Assembly: GCF_023072595.1 (NCBI RefSeq)
Contig: NZ_JALLGK010000005.1
Location: 62,001 to 126,000 of the forward strand
Reading direction: 5' to 3'
From: Streptomyces sp. XM4193
GTDB lineage: Bacteria > Actinomycetota > Actinomycetes > Streptomycetales > Streptomycetaceae
Length of the DNA: 64,000 nt
Under the pieces are notes generated by a model. It worked only from the letters and a program-made list of their open reading frames with translations, ran no database searches and had not been told where the DNA came from. The position numbers and the translations under genes are program-made. How positions within the stretch are numbered: the stretch's first letter is position 1; every line of letters begins with the position of its first letter. This document shows, one piece after another, positions 28,019 to 37,039 of this stretch.

Positions 28019-28331
28019 CGGGACCGGACGAGCGCCCCGCGGTCGCGATCGCCTCACCGCCGGGGACGCCGTCCGGCTCGACTCCCTGTGTGCGTACTCA
28101 ACTCCCGCTGTGTGTACGCCGGTTGGCGCTCCGTGCGGCACGGTGCGGCTGTCCGTCCCGAGGTCACACCGCGGCCGACGCCGCCGCGCAACCGTCCCGC
28201 CGCTGCGCGCCGCCTGCTGCCCGCTGCAGTGTGAACGATGTGCGATCGCCCAACTACCGCCACTCGAACTGACGTTGGATCATCTAGGTCGGGCGCGGGT
28301 CCGCGTCCGACGCCACCGAGGAGCGTGAACC
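28019..28331. other. Gap between conservon and flavoprotein monooxygenase
   Basis: 313 bp without a supported gene, promoter consensus or strong hairpin. Whether the monooxygenase is read through from cvnD cannot be decided from sequence. Confidence 0.4.
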
Positions 28332-29585
28332 ATGCGCAAGATACTGATCGTCGGGGCCGGCCAGTCCGGTCTCCAACTCGCCCTGGGCCTGCAGTCGCAG
28401 GGGTACGAGGTGACGGTGATGTCGAACCGCACGCCGGACGAGATCCGCGGCGGGCGGGTGATGTCGACGCAGTGCATGTTCGACCGGGCGCTCTCCCACG
28501 AGCGCGATCTGGAGATCAACTTCTGGCAGAACCAGGCACCGAAGATCGAGGGCGTCGGCATCTCGGTGGCGGGCCCCGACGGCTCCCGGCCGATCGACTG
28601 GCTGGGACGTCTGAAGGGCTTCGCCCAGTCCGTCGACCAGCGGGTCAAGATGGCCGGCTGGCTGGAGACCTTCGCCCAGCGCGGCGGCCAGCTCGTCATC
28701 CACGGCGCCGCCGTCTCCGACCTCGACTTCTTCGCCCGCACCTACGACCTGGTCCTGGTGGCGGCCGGCAAGGGCGAACTGGTGTCGATGTTCGCCCGGG
28801 ACGCCGAACGCTCCCCCTACGACGCTCCCCAGCGCGCGCTGGCCGTCTCCTACGTCAACGGACTCGGGCCGCGCCCCGAGCACCCGGAGACCGAGGCGGT
28901 GCGCTGCAACCTGGTGCCGGGAGTGGGGGAGCTGTTCATCATGCCCTCGCTCACCAACAACGGCCGCTGCGACATCCTCTTCTGGGAGGGCATACCCGGC
29001 GGCCCGCTCGACGTCTTCCAGGACATCCGCGATCCGGCCGAACACCTCGCCACCACACTGGAGTTGATGGAGCGCTTCCTCCCGTGGGAGTACGCCCGCG
29101 CGACCAAGGTGGAGCTCACCGACGCCGGCGGCACCCTCGCGGGCCGCTACGCGCCCACCGTGCGCAAGCCGATCGGCCGGCTGCCCGGAGGCGGCGCCGT
29201 GCTCGGTGTGGCCGACGTCGTGGTGGCCAACGACCCGATCACCGGCCAGGGCTCCAACTCCGCCTCCAAATGCGCCGCCATCTATCTGGACGCGATCCTG
29301 AAGCACGGCGACCGCCCGTTCGACGAGGAGTGGATGCAGGCCACCTTCGACCGCAACTGGGAGAGCGTCCGGCACACCACTCGCTGGACCAACGCCATGC
29401 TCGCCCCGCCGCCCGAGCACGTGCTCAACATCATCGGAGCAGCAGGGCAGTCGCAGCAGATAGCGGACCGCTTCGTGAACGGCTTCGACGACCCCAGCGA
29501 CCTCGAGGGCTACTTCTTCGAGCCCGAGAAGGCGAACGCCTTCCTCGCGGAGGCAACCGCCGCCGCAGGGCCCGCCGACAGCTGA
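28332..29585 (+). CDS. FAD-dependent monooxygenase of the styrene/indole monooxygenase (StyA) type
   Basis: A 417-residue group-E flavoprotein monooxygenase-like protein. The FAD-binding Rossmann motif is KILIVGAGQSGLQLALGL and a second flavin contact is the DPITGQGSNSASKCA segment. The VTVMSNRTPDEIRGGR and VMSTQCMFDRALSHE segments are characteristic of StyA epoxidases. Such enzymes normally take reduced FAD from a separate reductase (StyB); none is visible here. RBS GAGGAG lies 8 bases before the ATG. It follows the conservon on the same strand, as oxidases (often P450s) sometimes do in other conservons. Substrate unknown. Confidence 0.88.
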   Translation: MRKILIVGAGQSGLQLALGLQSQGYEVTVMSNRTPDEIRGGRVMSTQCMFDRALSHERDLEINFWQNQAPKIEGVGISVAGPDGSRPIDWLGRLKGFAQSVDQRVKMAGWLETFAQRGGQLVIHGAAVSDLDFFARTYDLVLVAAGKGELVSMFARDAERSPYDAPQRALAVSYVNGLGPRPEHPETEAVRCNLVPGVGELFIMPSLTNNGRCDILFWEGIPGGPLDVFQDIRDPAEHLATTLELMERFLPWEYARATKVELTDAGGTLAGRYAPTVRKPIGRLPGGGAVLGVADVVVANDPITGQGSNSASKCAAIYLDAILKHGDRPFDEEWMQATFDRNWESVRHTTRWTNAMLAPPPEHVLNIIGAAGQSQQIADRFVNGFDDPSDLEGYFFEPEKANAFLAEATAAAGPADS

Positions 29586-29694
29586 GCGGACCCGCTCGAC
29601 CCGCACGGTCCGCTCGATGCGCCCGGTCCGCTCGATGCGCCCAACTGCCGGGCGCACAGGGCCGACTGACCGACAGTCAGGTGTGACGCGACGA

Positions 29695-29731
29695 TGGTGG
29701 CGGCGGTGCCGGAACCCGCCCGCCGCCACCA
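29695..29731. terminator. Terminator between convergent monooxygenase and NlpC genes
   Basis: A perfect 12-bp stem (29695-29706 with 29720-29731) and 13-nt loop between the stops at 29585 and 29790. Direct repeats of CGGTCCGCTCGATGCGCC type precede it at about 29606-29642. Confidence 0.65.
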
Positions 29732-29789
29732 CGGGTGGGCCCTCCCGCCGCCACGGCCGTGCTCCCGCCCTCACGGCGCGGACGCCTGC

Positions 29790-31253
29790 TCAGGGCGCGG
29801 TGGTGCCCGAGTGCCCGGTGTCGTCGCCGTCGGTGGCGCCCTTCGGCAGCGCAGGCGGCGTGTAGCGGTCGAGCGCGGTGTCGTCCGGGTCGGGTCGTAC
29901 GGCGCCGAGCACCGGGTTCGCCGCGACCGGCGAGACCTTCACCCCCCTGCCGGGGCGCGGTGCGTGCACCACCCGCCCCTTCCCGAGGTAGAGCGCCACA
30001 TGAGAGGCGTCCTCGAAGTACACCACCAGGTCCCCGGGGCGCAGTTGGGAGAGTTCGATCCGGGGGAGTGTCCGCCACTGCTCCTGGCTGGTGCGCGGCA
30101 CCGTCCCGGAGTCCGCGCGGGCGCGGCCGACCGGAGTGCCGTCCCCGGCCGCCGCGGCCCAGGCCCTGCTGGTGAGGCCCGAGCAGTCGAAGGACCGCGG
30201 CCCGGTCGCGCCCCAGCGGTAGGGCTTGCCGATCTGCCGCACCGCGAACTCCACCGCCGCCGACCCCGCCGCCGACGGCGTCGAGCCTCCGCGCAGCAGC
30301 CCGGTTGCCAGGAACCTCTTCCCTCCGCCGCCCGAGCGCTTCGGCTTCAGCTTCGCCATCTCGGCCCGTTCACTCTCGCTGAGGGAACCCAGCAGCTCGG
30401 CGACCGAGTCGAGCCGGTCGCGCACCGAGTCCCGTCGCGCCTTCTGTTCGGAGGCAAGTGCGCGCTGTCGGGCAAGTGCCTTGCGGGCGCGAGCCGTCGA
30501 AGCGGTGAGCCGCTGCTCCCCGCCCCTGAGCCGACTGAGCGCCAGCGCCTGACCCTTGGCGGCGCGGCGCAGCAAGTGCCGCTGTTCCAGGGCCCGTTGA
30601 GGGTCGTCGGTGAGCGCCATGCGCAGATACGGAGTGAGCCCGGCCGTACGGTCCCGGTACTGCGCGCGGGCCAGTCGTCCCGCGTCCACCCGGCGCAGCC
30701 CCAGATCTGAACGGGCGCTCCTGAGCTGTTTGTCGAGCCGGGCCACCTTGCTGCGCTGGGCCCGCAGCCGCACCTGCGCAGCGTGGTACGCCCGGGTGGC
30801 GGCGCCGGCCGCCCGGTGACGGCTGCGCAGCTCGCCGAGAAGTTCGGCGACCGGCCGGTCGGGCAGTTCGGCGGCCGGCCGGTCCGGCGGTGCGGCGTGC
30901 GCCCGGTCGGGCAGCGGGCCGCCGTGCGCCACAAGCGCCAGCAGCATCGAAGCCGCCGCGCCACCGATCACTGCGGTGCGCCGCCGGCCGCCGCGCACCC
31001 ACGGCCGACTCCCCGCCCGCGCCTCGCCCCGGCCCCCGCGGCCCTGCCCGCAGCGGCACGCGTGGCCGGGGCCGTGCACGGGCTCCGGGCCGTACGTGCC
31101 GACGGGCTTCGGGCCGAGTGCGCAGCTGTGCTCGTGTGCGGGGCCGTGCTCGCAGTCCGTGCCGCACCGGACCGCGCACGGGCCGACCGCGTCTTCGTCC
31201 CGACGTCGGCCGGTGGTCGCACCGGTCGCACTGGTCGCTCTGATCGCTGACAC
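29790..31253 (-). CDS. NlpC/P60 cell-wall hydrolase with Cys/His-rich cytoplasmic N-terminus
   Basis: A 487-residue secreted or membrane-anchored peptidoglycan endopeptidase. The GTG at 31253 is chosen because GGAGGTGA lies just upstream. The first 90 residues are unusual, with six Cys and five His between residues 26 and 68. One hydrophobic segment (AVIGGAAASMLLALVAHGG) follows and may be a signal anchor, then a long coiled coil (about 140-320, RLAQ/ERAEMAK type). The NlpC/P60 domain at the C-terminus carries catalytic Cys in RSFDCSGLTSRAW, His in DASHVALYLGKG and a following VVHAPRPG. Coiled coil plus NlpC/P60 is typical of Streptomyces and mycobacterial RipA-like proteins; the Cys/His N-terminus is not. 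Confidence 0.9.
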   Translation of the reverse strand: MSAIRATSATGATTGRRRDEDAVGPCAVRCGTDCEHGPAHEHSCALGPKPVGTYGPEPVHGPGHACRCGQGRGGRGEARAGSRPWVRGGRRRTAVIGGAAASMLLALVAHGGPLPDRAHAAPPDRPAAELPDRPVAELLGELRSRHRAAGAATRAYHAAQVRLRAQRSKVARLDKQLRSARSDLGLRRVDAGRLARAQYRDRTAGLTPYLRMALTDDPQRALEQRHLLRRAAKGQALALSRLRGGEQRLTASTARARKALARQRALASEQKARRDSVRDRLDSVAELLGSLSESERAEMAKLKPKRSGGGGKRFLATGLLRGGSTPSAAGSAAVEFAVRQIGKPYRWGATGPRSFDCSGLTSRAWAAAAGDGTPVGRARADSGTVPRTSQEQWRTLPRIELSQLRPGDLVVYFEDASHVALYLGKGRVVHAPRPGRGVKVSPVAANPVLGAVRPDPDDTALDRYTPPALPKGATDGDDTGHSGTTAP

Positions 31254-31592
31254 GTCATCACCTCCGGTCACGACGGTGATCGTGACAGGGGAGACGCCCG
31301 GGTTGTCGTATTTTCTGCCCGGGCTGAGTCGAACCGCTCGCCCGCTCAGCCGATGGCGCACCGCTCTCCGTCGCCGCCCGCGGGGCCGCCACCGGTGCCG
31401 CGCCGCCCCGGACCGCGTCCGCGCGCCGCTGCCGCCGGGCCGCAGCCCGAATCACCCGTGCGGGGAACGCCCATCGGGGAACGTGCGTCCCGGGACGCCG
31501 GCAGGGGAGCGTGCGTCCGGGGCCGTCCGGCCCGGGAACGTGTGGCCGAGAACGTCCGGGTGCCTCCGACAGCGGTCGGGCGCGTCCTCCGG
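31254..31592. promoter_or_regulatory. Upstream region of the NlpC/P60 gene
   Basis: 339 bp with no supported gene. It contains the promoter of the hydrolase (leftward). A segment at 31446-31467 resembles the core of a c-di-AMP riboswitch on the minus strand but lacks other required parts. Direct repeats of GGGAACGTGCGTCC type lie near 31475-31545. Confidence 0.4.
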
Positions 31593-31856
31593 TCAGTCCA
31601 TTCGGGACCAGGGCCAGCGGAAGCGGCGCGGCCGGCCCTCGGGGTCGTAGACGTACCGGAAGTCGCGCGGCAGCCGCAGTCGGGGCGTGACCGTCGACGC
31701 CTCCAGCCGGTAGACGTACACCGTGGGCTCGCCGCCGTCCGGGTCCGGCACCGGCAGCTCGTAGACGGTGGGCGGTCTGCCCGTCGCGCCGACCAGTACG
31801 GGCAGTGTGCGCCCGTCCATCGGACCGCCCTCGAACCGTGTGTCCTCGCTCCTCAT
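31593..31856 (-). CDS. Small hypothetical protein downstream of tetR
   Basis: An 87-residue soluble protein, strongly basic at the C-terminus ([19 protein letters not shown]). Pro-rich beta-strand-like sequence ([20 protein letters not shown]) gives no known fold. It begins 10 bp after the TetR stop on the same strand and is probably co-transcribed with tetR and the AurF-like gene. ATG 31856 is the natural start. I do not recognise a function. Confidence 0.6.
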   Translation of the reverse strand: MRSEDTRFEGGPMDGRTLPVLVGATGRPPTVYELPVPDPDGGEPTVYVYRLEASTVTPRLRLPRDFRYVYDPEGRPRRFRWPWSRMD

Positions 31857-31866
31857 CGCCGCCCGC

Positions 31867-32580
31867 TCACAGCAGCCGTGCGGCCGGTGTCACGACCGGC
31901 AGGATCCGGTGGGCGAGCTGCGCGAGCTGACCGCCGGGCTCCTCCAGCTCGACGGCCAACTCGATGCAGGCGGCGGCCTGTTCGTCCCGCGCACCGGTCG
32001 TCACCAGCGTGCACATCAGCTGGTCGATGAGCCAGTCCCGCAACTCCTCGCGGGGCATCGGCCGACCGCCGTCCAGCCAGATGAGGGAAGCGGCCTCCAC
32101 GGAGGAGATCCACGTCCGCACGGCCGTGCTCAGCAGCGGACCCGGATCGGGCACCTCCAGATGCGAAAGAATCTGCTCCGCCGCCTGGCGGCGCACCTCG
32201 TCGACTATGGCACTCGTACTGGAGGTCTCCACCACGCTGCCGCCGCGCAGCAGGGCGCTGAAACCCGCGTCGTGCTCGTCGATGAACAACAGATAGCGCC
32301 CGAGCGCGCGTTGCAGCCGGTCGGTCAGCGACCCGACCTTCGGCTCGTTGAAGCACGTCTCCAGCTCGTCGGCGGCGCTGCGCAGCGCCGCCTCGTACAA
32401 CTGCTGCTTGCCGCCCGGGAAGTAGCGGTAGACCAGCGGCCGGGACACACCCGCCGCGGCGGCCACGTCCTCCAGCGAGACCTCCTCGGGCGCCTGGCCG
32501 GAGAACAGGTTGAGCGCCGTGGAGAGCAGCTGGCTGCGTCGTTCTTCCACGCTCAGTCTTCGGTACGCCGGGACGGTCAT
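31867..32580 (-). CDS. TetR-family transcriptional regulator
   Basis: A 237-residue regulator with an N-terminal helix-turn-helix ([22 protein letters not shown] and ULA-type [20 protein letters not shown] region) and a ligand-binding helical C-terminal domain. The recognition helix [11 protein letters not shown] is complete. It lies 155 bp downstream of the AurF-like gene on the same strand and just upstream of the 87-residue gene. Because the oxygenase is upstream, autoregulation through its promoter is the simplest reading, but no perfect operator was found there. Confidence 0.92.
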   Translation of the reverse strand: MTVPAYRRLSVEERRSQLLSTALNLFSGQAPEEVSLEDVAAAAGVSRPLVYRYFPGGKQQLYEAALRSAADELETCFNEPKVGSLTDRLQRALGRYLLFIDEHDAGFSALLRGGSVVETSSTSAIVDEVRRQAAEQILSHLEVPDPGPLLSTAVRTWISSVEAASLIWLDGGRPMPREELRDWLIDQLMCTLVTTGARDEQAAACIELAVELEEPGGQLAQLAHRILPVVTPAARLL

Positions 32581-32735
32581 GCCAGGCAGCGTAACCGCAC
32601 CCTGGTCCGTACCGGGGGTCGGATGCCGACGTCATCGCCCGGAACCGGGGTGCACGCACGGGCGCGCGCACCCGGACCGGTGCCCCTGGCACGGGCCCCG
32701 GCGCGAGAACCCGCTCGGTCCGGCCGGGGTGCCGC

Positions 32736-33680
32736 TCAGGCCAGCAGGCCGCTGCTCTTCCACATCCGCCGCCCGACGCCGCGCAGGATGCCGACGTCGT
32801 CGAGGAAGTCCGTGAGACGCTTCGCCCCTGCCTGCATCACCTCGCGACGATGGCCGCTCGCCTTCACCTGCGCCACGGCCTCGCGGCGGTCGAGACCCAC
32901 GTTCGTGTAGACCTGCGGATTGACGAACGCGACGGAGAAGACGCGGGCCGCCTCGCCGCAACTGATCCTCGTCATCTCCTGCTGCCAGCGCGGCGCGGTC
33001 ACCATCTGGCGCCTCAACTCCTCCCGCGCGTACCGCACATGGCGCGCCTCCTCCACTACGTGGATGCGCGTCACACCGCGCACCAGCGGCTGGATGCGCT
33101 CGTCCGGGAAGGTCAACCGCTGCATCCAGTCCAGCACTTCCTCGCCGAGCAGCGTGCAGGCGAACGAACCGGGCGTCGTCGAGACGGTCTTGAGCACCCG
33201 TGCCAGATTGTGGTTGAGCCGCGAGACCGGGTACGCGGGCGTACCGCTGTGGGTGATCATGCGCGCGAACATCATCGAGTGCCGGCACTCGTCGGCGATC
33301 TCGGTGAGCGCGTACCGCACATGGGAACTGGTCAACGACTTGTCGTAGATGTGCCGCACCAGCAGCTGCATCAGGATGATCTCGAACCAGATGCCCAGCG
33401 AGGCCAGCGAGGCGGCCTCGTGCCGGGCCAGCTCCATCCGCTGCTCCTGCGACATCCGCCGCCACAGCGGGGTGTCGTAGAGCGAGACCAGCTCCGGCGG
33501 CCAGAACCACTTGTCGGCCGGCATCGGAGCGTCCCAGTCCAACTCCTTGTCCGCGTCGAAGGAGTGGCGCCGGGAGGACTCCAGCAGGCGCTCGGCGACC
33601 TGCTCGCGGTCCTTGAGCAGCCCCAGCGCGTCGCGCAGCGCCTCGGCGGATTCCGGTGCGGGCTGAGGGGTGGTGGTCAT
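32736..33680 (-). CDS. AurF-family diiron N-oxygenase-like protein
   Basis: A 314-residue non-heme diiron protein of the p-aminobenzoate N-oxygenase (AurF) type. Two iron-ligand sets are visible: LTEIADECRHSMMFARM (DExxH type) and HVVEEARHVRYARE (EExRH). Glu residues of the first helix lie in RHEAASLASLGIWFEI. AurF enzymes oxidise aryl amines to nitro groups; the substrate of this member cannot be deduced, and no biosynthetic genes surround it. ATG 33680 begins the family-like sequence after a disordered leader. It is upstream of a TetR gene and the small 87-residue gene on the same strand. Confidence 0.86.
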   Translation of the reverse strand: MTTTPQPAPESAEALRDALGLLKDREQVAERLLESSRRHSFDADKELDWDAPMPADKWFWPPELVSLYDTPLWRRMSQEQRMELARHEAASLASLGIWFEIILMQLLVRHIYDKSLTSSHVRYALTEIADECRHSMMFARMITHSGTPAYPVSRLNHNLARVLKTVSTTPGSFACTLLGEEVLDWMQRLTFPDERIQPLVRGVTRIHVVEEARHVRYAREELRRQMVTAPRWQQEMTRISCGEAARVFSVAFVNPQVYTNVGLDRREAVAQVKASGHRREVMQAGAKRLTDFLDDVGILRGVGRRMWKSSGLLA

Positions 33681-34236
33681 GGCACCTCGCAGACGTGGAC
33701 GGGCCGCAGGGCCGGGCCGCGGCGGGCGGACGGCCACCGGGCGGGCGGCAGGCTCACCCGCTTTATGAGACTGCGCGTCAGCAAGTCCGTCAATCCCCCG
33801 GACACGACTTGTTGGGGAACGCCGCCCCCGCCCCTGCCCGACGGCCGCCCAACGGCCGCCGATGGCCACGGACTTGGCGGCGGCGCCGGCCTGCGGACTC
33901 GGCTGCGCCGCGGGCGTGCCGCGCCGCACCCGCTTCCGGTCGCCCGGTCGTTCGCCGCGCCCGGTCGCCCGTTGCGCGCTCGTCGAGAGCTCGTCGCGAC
34001 CGCTCTGCTCGGCTCGTGGCCTTCGTGCGCCCGGTCGGACCACCCGGGCTGCTCGTCCCTCCCGCGGGCCCCGGCGTCCCTCCCGCGGTTCCGGCCAGGA
34101 CGGGGCTGCCGACCGAACCGCGCTCCCGGAGGGCGGTTCGGCCGTGCACCCGCAGTTCGGGAGTTGGGCGACATGTAGCAGGATGGGCGTCCGCACCCAC
34201 GTTCGACAGAACGCCACACAGGTCCGAGGACTCACG
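33681..34236. promoter_or_regulatory. Divergent region between AurF-like gene and membrane protein gene
   Basis: No supported gene in 556 bp. It must include both promoters. The stretch around 33760-33815 (with TTTATGAGACTG and TCAGCAAGTCCGTCAATCC) is the least GC-rich part and is near the AurF-like start, so it may contain that promoter. The rest is Arg/Pro/Ala-coding noise in all frames. Confidence 0.4.
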
Positions 34237-35193
34237 ATGACGACGCCCCCGTTCCCGCCGCCACCGCAACAGGGCCCGGGAGGGCCGCAGTTCGGCGGGC
34301 CGCCGCAGCAGCCGCCCGCCGGAGGAGCTCAGCCGCCCTACGGGGCGCCACAGCAGCCGTACGGCTCGCCGCCACCCGGCGGCCCCGGAGGCCCCGGTCA
34401 GGGTGGCCCCGGCGGCCCCTGGGGCGGACCGCCCGGCGGGCAGGGCCCGTACCCGCAGGGTCCCCAGCAGCCCGGGGGCGGCAAGGGCAAGGGCCCGCTG
34501 ATCGCCGTCATCGCGGCCTGTGTCGCGGTCGTCGTTCTCGCGGTCGCGGTGACCTTCTTCGTTCTCGACGACCCCGACGACGAGGGCAAGGACGCCAAGG
34601 CCAGCGAGTCGAGCGAGGTCACCCCCTCCGACGACGCGTCCGACGGCGCGGACACCGAGGACGACTCCGACGACGCGGACGCCACCCCTGACAAGGAGCC
34701 CGGCGCCAAGGAGCTGGGCCTGCCGAAGACGCTCCTGGACCGCGAGTACCGGATGCTCCAGGACATGTCCGACCAGTTCCAGCGGGAGGCGCCCTCCGAG
34801 GACGTCACCGGTCTCGGCGGCACCTTCGCAGCCGGCGGCGGCGACACCCTCGTGGTCGCCGCGTACGAGGGCAACCTCGGCAACACCGCTGTCGCCAAGC
34901 GCGAGTTCCTCCAGGGCACCGGCTCCGGCGCGGGCGCCAAGATCACGGTGCAGCCCAAGGACTTCGACGTCGACGACTCGGACTCGCCCGTCACCTGCCA
35001 GGTGGTCACCCAGACCCAGTCCTCCGTGCAGGTCCAACTCCCCACCTGCGTATGGGCCGAGGGCGAGATCCTGATCTCGGTCATCCACAGTGACCCGGCA
35101 CAGGTCGACACCGAGGCCAAGGGCATCGAACTCCAGCCCCAGGCGGACCGGCTGATGAAGGTCCTCGACGAGTTCCGCGACGCCGCGGCCTGA
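34237..35193 (+). CDS. Pro/Gly-rich membrane-anchored protein, function unknown
   Basis: A 318-residue protein. Residues 1 to about 85 are a Pro/Gln/Gly-rich cytoplasmic tail with PPQQP-type repeats. One transmembrane helix follows (about 88-110, GPLIAVIAACVAVVVLAVAV), then an acidic Asp/Glu/Ser linker, then an extracellular domain of about 170 residues with two Cys (VTCQVV and LPTCVW) that could form a disulfide. This Pro-rich tail/TM/soluble-domain layout is frequent in Streptomyces envelope proteins with no assigned role. ATG 34237 has GAGGA about 6 bases upstream. Confidence 0.75.
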   Translation: MTTPPFPPPPQQGPGGPQFGGPPQQPPAGGAQPPYGAPQQPYGSPPPGGPGGPGQGGPGGPWGGPPGGQGPYPQGPQQPGGGKGKGPLIAVIAACVAVVVLAVAVTFFVLDDPDDEGKDAKASESSEVTPSDDASDGADTEDDSDDADATPDKEPGAKELGLPKTLLDREYRMLQDMSDQFQREAPSEDVTGLGGTFAAGGGDTLVVAAYEGNLGNTAVAKREFLQGTGSGAGAKITVQPKDFDVDDSDSPVTCQVVTQTQSSVQVQLPTCVWAEGEILISVIHSDPAQVDTEAKGIELQPQADRLMKVLDEFRDAAA

Positions 35194-35294
35194 CCGTCCC
35201 ACCGCTTCCGGGCGGCGCCCCCACCACGCAAAACCCGGTGCTGGGCACCGTCCGGAAGCTGGTAGTGTTCTACCCGTCGCCACAAGGCGGCAGC

Positions 35295-35366
35295 GCCCCC
35301 GTAGCTCAGGGGATAGAGCAACGGCCTCCGGAGCCGTGTGCGCAGGTTCGAATCCTGCCGGGGGTA
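35295..35366 (+). tRNA. tRNA-Arg (CCG anticodon)
   Basis: A full cloverleaf can be drawn. The acceptor stem pairs GCCCCCG (35295-35301) with CGGGGGT (35359-35365) with one G:U pair; the D arm is GCTC...GAGC; the anticodon stem ACGGC/GCCGT holds loop CTCCGGA with anticodon CCG at 35328-35330; the T arm is GCAGG-TTCGAAT-CCTGC. The 3' CCA is not encoded. A hairpin with a T-rich tail follows 50 bp downstream. No integrase or duplicated tRNA end is seen nearby. Confidence 0.96.
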
Positions 35367-35417
35367 CTTCCGGGTCGGCGACGCAGAAGTCGCTTCGACC
35401 GGGTTCGTACTCATTCG

Positions 35418-35458
35418 GGAACGGGCGGGACTCAGTTCAACTGGGTCCCGCCCGTTCC
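35418..35458 (+). terminator. Rho-independent terminator after tRNA-Arg
   Basis: A perfect 14-bp stem (35418-35431 with 35445-35458), with further pairing inside the loop, followed by TGTTTTGTTGTG. The T-rich tail makes this the most classical terminator in the window. Confidence 0.9.
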
Positions 35459-35641
35459 TGTTTTGTTGTGTCTGCACGCGGTCGCGAGTGAGCGCCGAGT
35501 GGGTTCCGTCGTCGTGCTCGGGTCGGTTGCGGCGGCCGGGGCGGTATGTGGGCGGTGGGGTGGGTACTCGGTGCGCGGAACTGCGGAGGGTCGGCGGAGC
35601 TTCCGGTCGGCCCCGTACGTGTGCGACGGACGGAGGAGCCT

Positions 35642-36238
35642 GTGACCAGCGAGAACATGGGTGACGAGGTCTATCAGCCCACCGGGGGCAACGAGGAGCA
35701 GGAGGACGCCGCTCCGTTGGACCTCCAGGACGCGGTGGACGAGCCCGACTACGACGATCTGCTCGACGAGGGGTACTCGCCGCCAGAGAAGCCGCTCGGT
35801 GTGGACAAGCCGGGCACCACCGCCGAGGAGCAGCAGCAGGGCGAGTCGCTGGACAGTCGGCTGGCCGAGGAGGTCCCGGACGTGACGGACGGGCTGAACG
35901 AGGAGTTGGACGCGGCGGACCGGATCGGAGACCTGCCCGGCGGCGAGGGCGAGCCCGTCGACCCGGAGGCGGGCGGTGAACGCGCGGGCCGCCTGGTCGC
36001 GCCGGACGGCGGGTTGCACCAGGACCGGGAGAAGGATCTGCTGGCGACCGATGTGGGCATCGACGCGGGAGCCGCGGGCGCGGAGGAGGCCGCCGTCCAT
36101 GTGCGGGACGACGGGGAACAGCCCGCCGGTCCGGCCGTACGCCCGAACGAGTCCGGGGCAGCGGACGAGTCCGGCGGGGCGGGCGTGGACGGGGAGGCGG
36201 GCGAGGAGCGGGACGGTCGGCTCGACGACCTGCCCTGA
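35642..36238 (+). CDS. DUF5709-type acidic soluble protein
   Basis: A 198-residue, very acidic, Gly/Asp/Glu-rich protein without signal peptide. The recurrent features are LLDEGYSPPEKPLGVDK and SLDSRLAEEVPDV near the start, as in the DUF5709 family of Streptomyces, often linked to osmotic or stationary-phase expression. GTG 35642 with GGAGGAG directly upstream is chosen; a longer frame from 35546 lacks these features. It is probably largely disordered. Function unknown. Confidence 0.78.
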   Translation: MTSENMGDEVYQPTGGNEEQEDAAPLDLQDAVDEPDYDDLLDEGYSPPEKPLGVDKPGTTAEEQQQGESLDSRLAEEVPDVTDGLNEELDAADRIGDLPGGEGEPVDPEAGGERAGRLVAPDGGLHQDREKDLLATDVGIDAGAAGAEEAAVHVRDDGEQPAGPAVRPNESGAADESGGAGVDGEAGEERDGRLDDLP

Positions 36239-36594
36239 GCACCTGCTGTGGACTGCCCGACCTGTCCCTGTCTCCAGTCGCGAACCGATCGGCGGCGGCC
36301 GGTTGCCGCACCTCGGCCTACGTGCGGGGCGTCGGCGGACGGTACGGGCCCGGCGCACCGCTTGTCCGGTCCGGCGGGTGAGGTGATGATCGGGCTGAGG
36401 GGCGTCGCCGAGTACGGGCGTACCGGCCGGCGGGCGCCACGAGCGCGTGGCCATGCGTCTGCGTCCCTGTCGTGGAGCGGAGACGCAGGCTCCGTTACCC
36501 GTCGGGAACGCTTCGGCGCCTCCGATCGTGGTTGATGAGTGTGGTTCCGAATCCCGCTCGACCGGAGCGGGCGGACAGAGGTGAGAGGGAAGAG
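36239..36594. other. Intergenic region before a small membrane-protein gene
   Basis: 356 bp with no supported gene; an in-frame ATG at 36535 gives a possible N-terminal extension of the following gene but without a strong ribosome site. No hairpin noted. Confidence 0.4.
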
Positions 36595-36876
36595 ATGCCG
36601 GCAGAGGATCTCGTCTCCCGTCCGGCCCCGAAGAACACGGCGGGGGAGGTTTCGCTGGTCGCGGGAATCGTCGCCGTGCTCTGCTCGATCGTCCCGATCG
36701 TCGGCGATCTGGTGGCCCTGCCGGCGGCGCTGCTCGCCGTCGTCCTGGGTGTGATCGGGATCGTCCGCAGCGAGCGGGGGCGGGCGACGAACTTCGGTCA
36801 CTCGCTGATCGGCGCCACGCTCGGGGCTCTCGCGGCGTTCATGGTGGCGCTGATGTTCTTTGTCTCCAGCGGGTAG
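36595..36876 (+). CDS. Small membrane protein (two-TM, DUF4190-like)
   Basis: A 93-residue integral membrane protein with two hydrophobic regions (about 18-56, VSLVAGIVAVLCSIVPIVGD onward, and about 72-92), separated by a basic loop (VRSERGRATNFG). This resembles the DUF4190-like two-helix proteins of actinobacteria. ATG 36595 is preceded by a GAGAGGGA site; ATG 36535 would add 20 polar residues. Function unknown. Confidence 0.66.
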   Translation: MPAEDLVSRPAPKNTAGEVSLVAGIVAVLCSIVPIVGDLVALPAALLAVVLGVIGIVRSERGRATNFGHSLIGATLGALAAFMVALMFFVSSG

Positions 36877-37039
36877 CGCCGCTCGTCCGCCTCCTGGGCG
36901 CCGCAGGTGCAACGGCCCGCCGCTGTCCCACGCCCGGCCGTCCCACCCCTCCCGGCTGTCCCACCCCGCCCGGAAGTCCGACGCGGGGCCGTGCGCCCGG
37001 CCGGGGCGTCGTGCGCGTCGGTGTGCGATACGGGGTGGT

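Noticed and set aside
31446..31467. Possible c-di-AMP riboswitch before the NlpC/P60 gene
   Set aside because: On the minus strand GTTCCCCGCACGGGTGATTC resembles the core, and such switches do precede wall hydrolases in Streptomyces, but the remaining conserved segments and pseudoknot partners are not found.
35295..35366. tRNA-Arg as an integration site of a mobile element
   Set aside because: No integrase, excisionase or repeated tRNA 3' end is visible on either side; the neighbours look like core genes.
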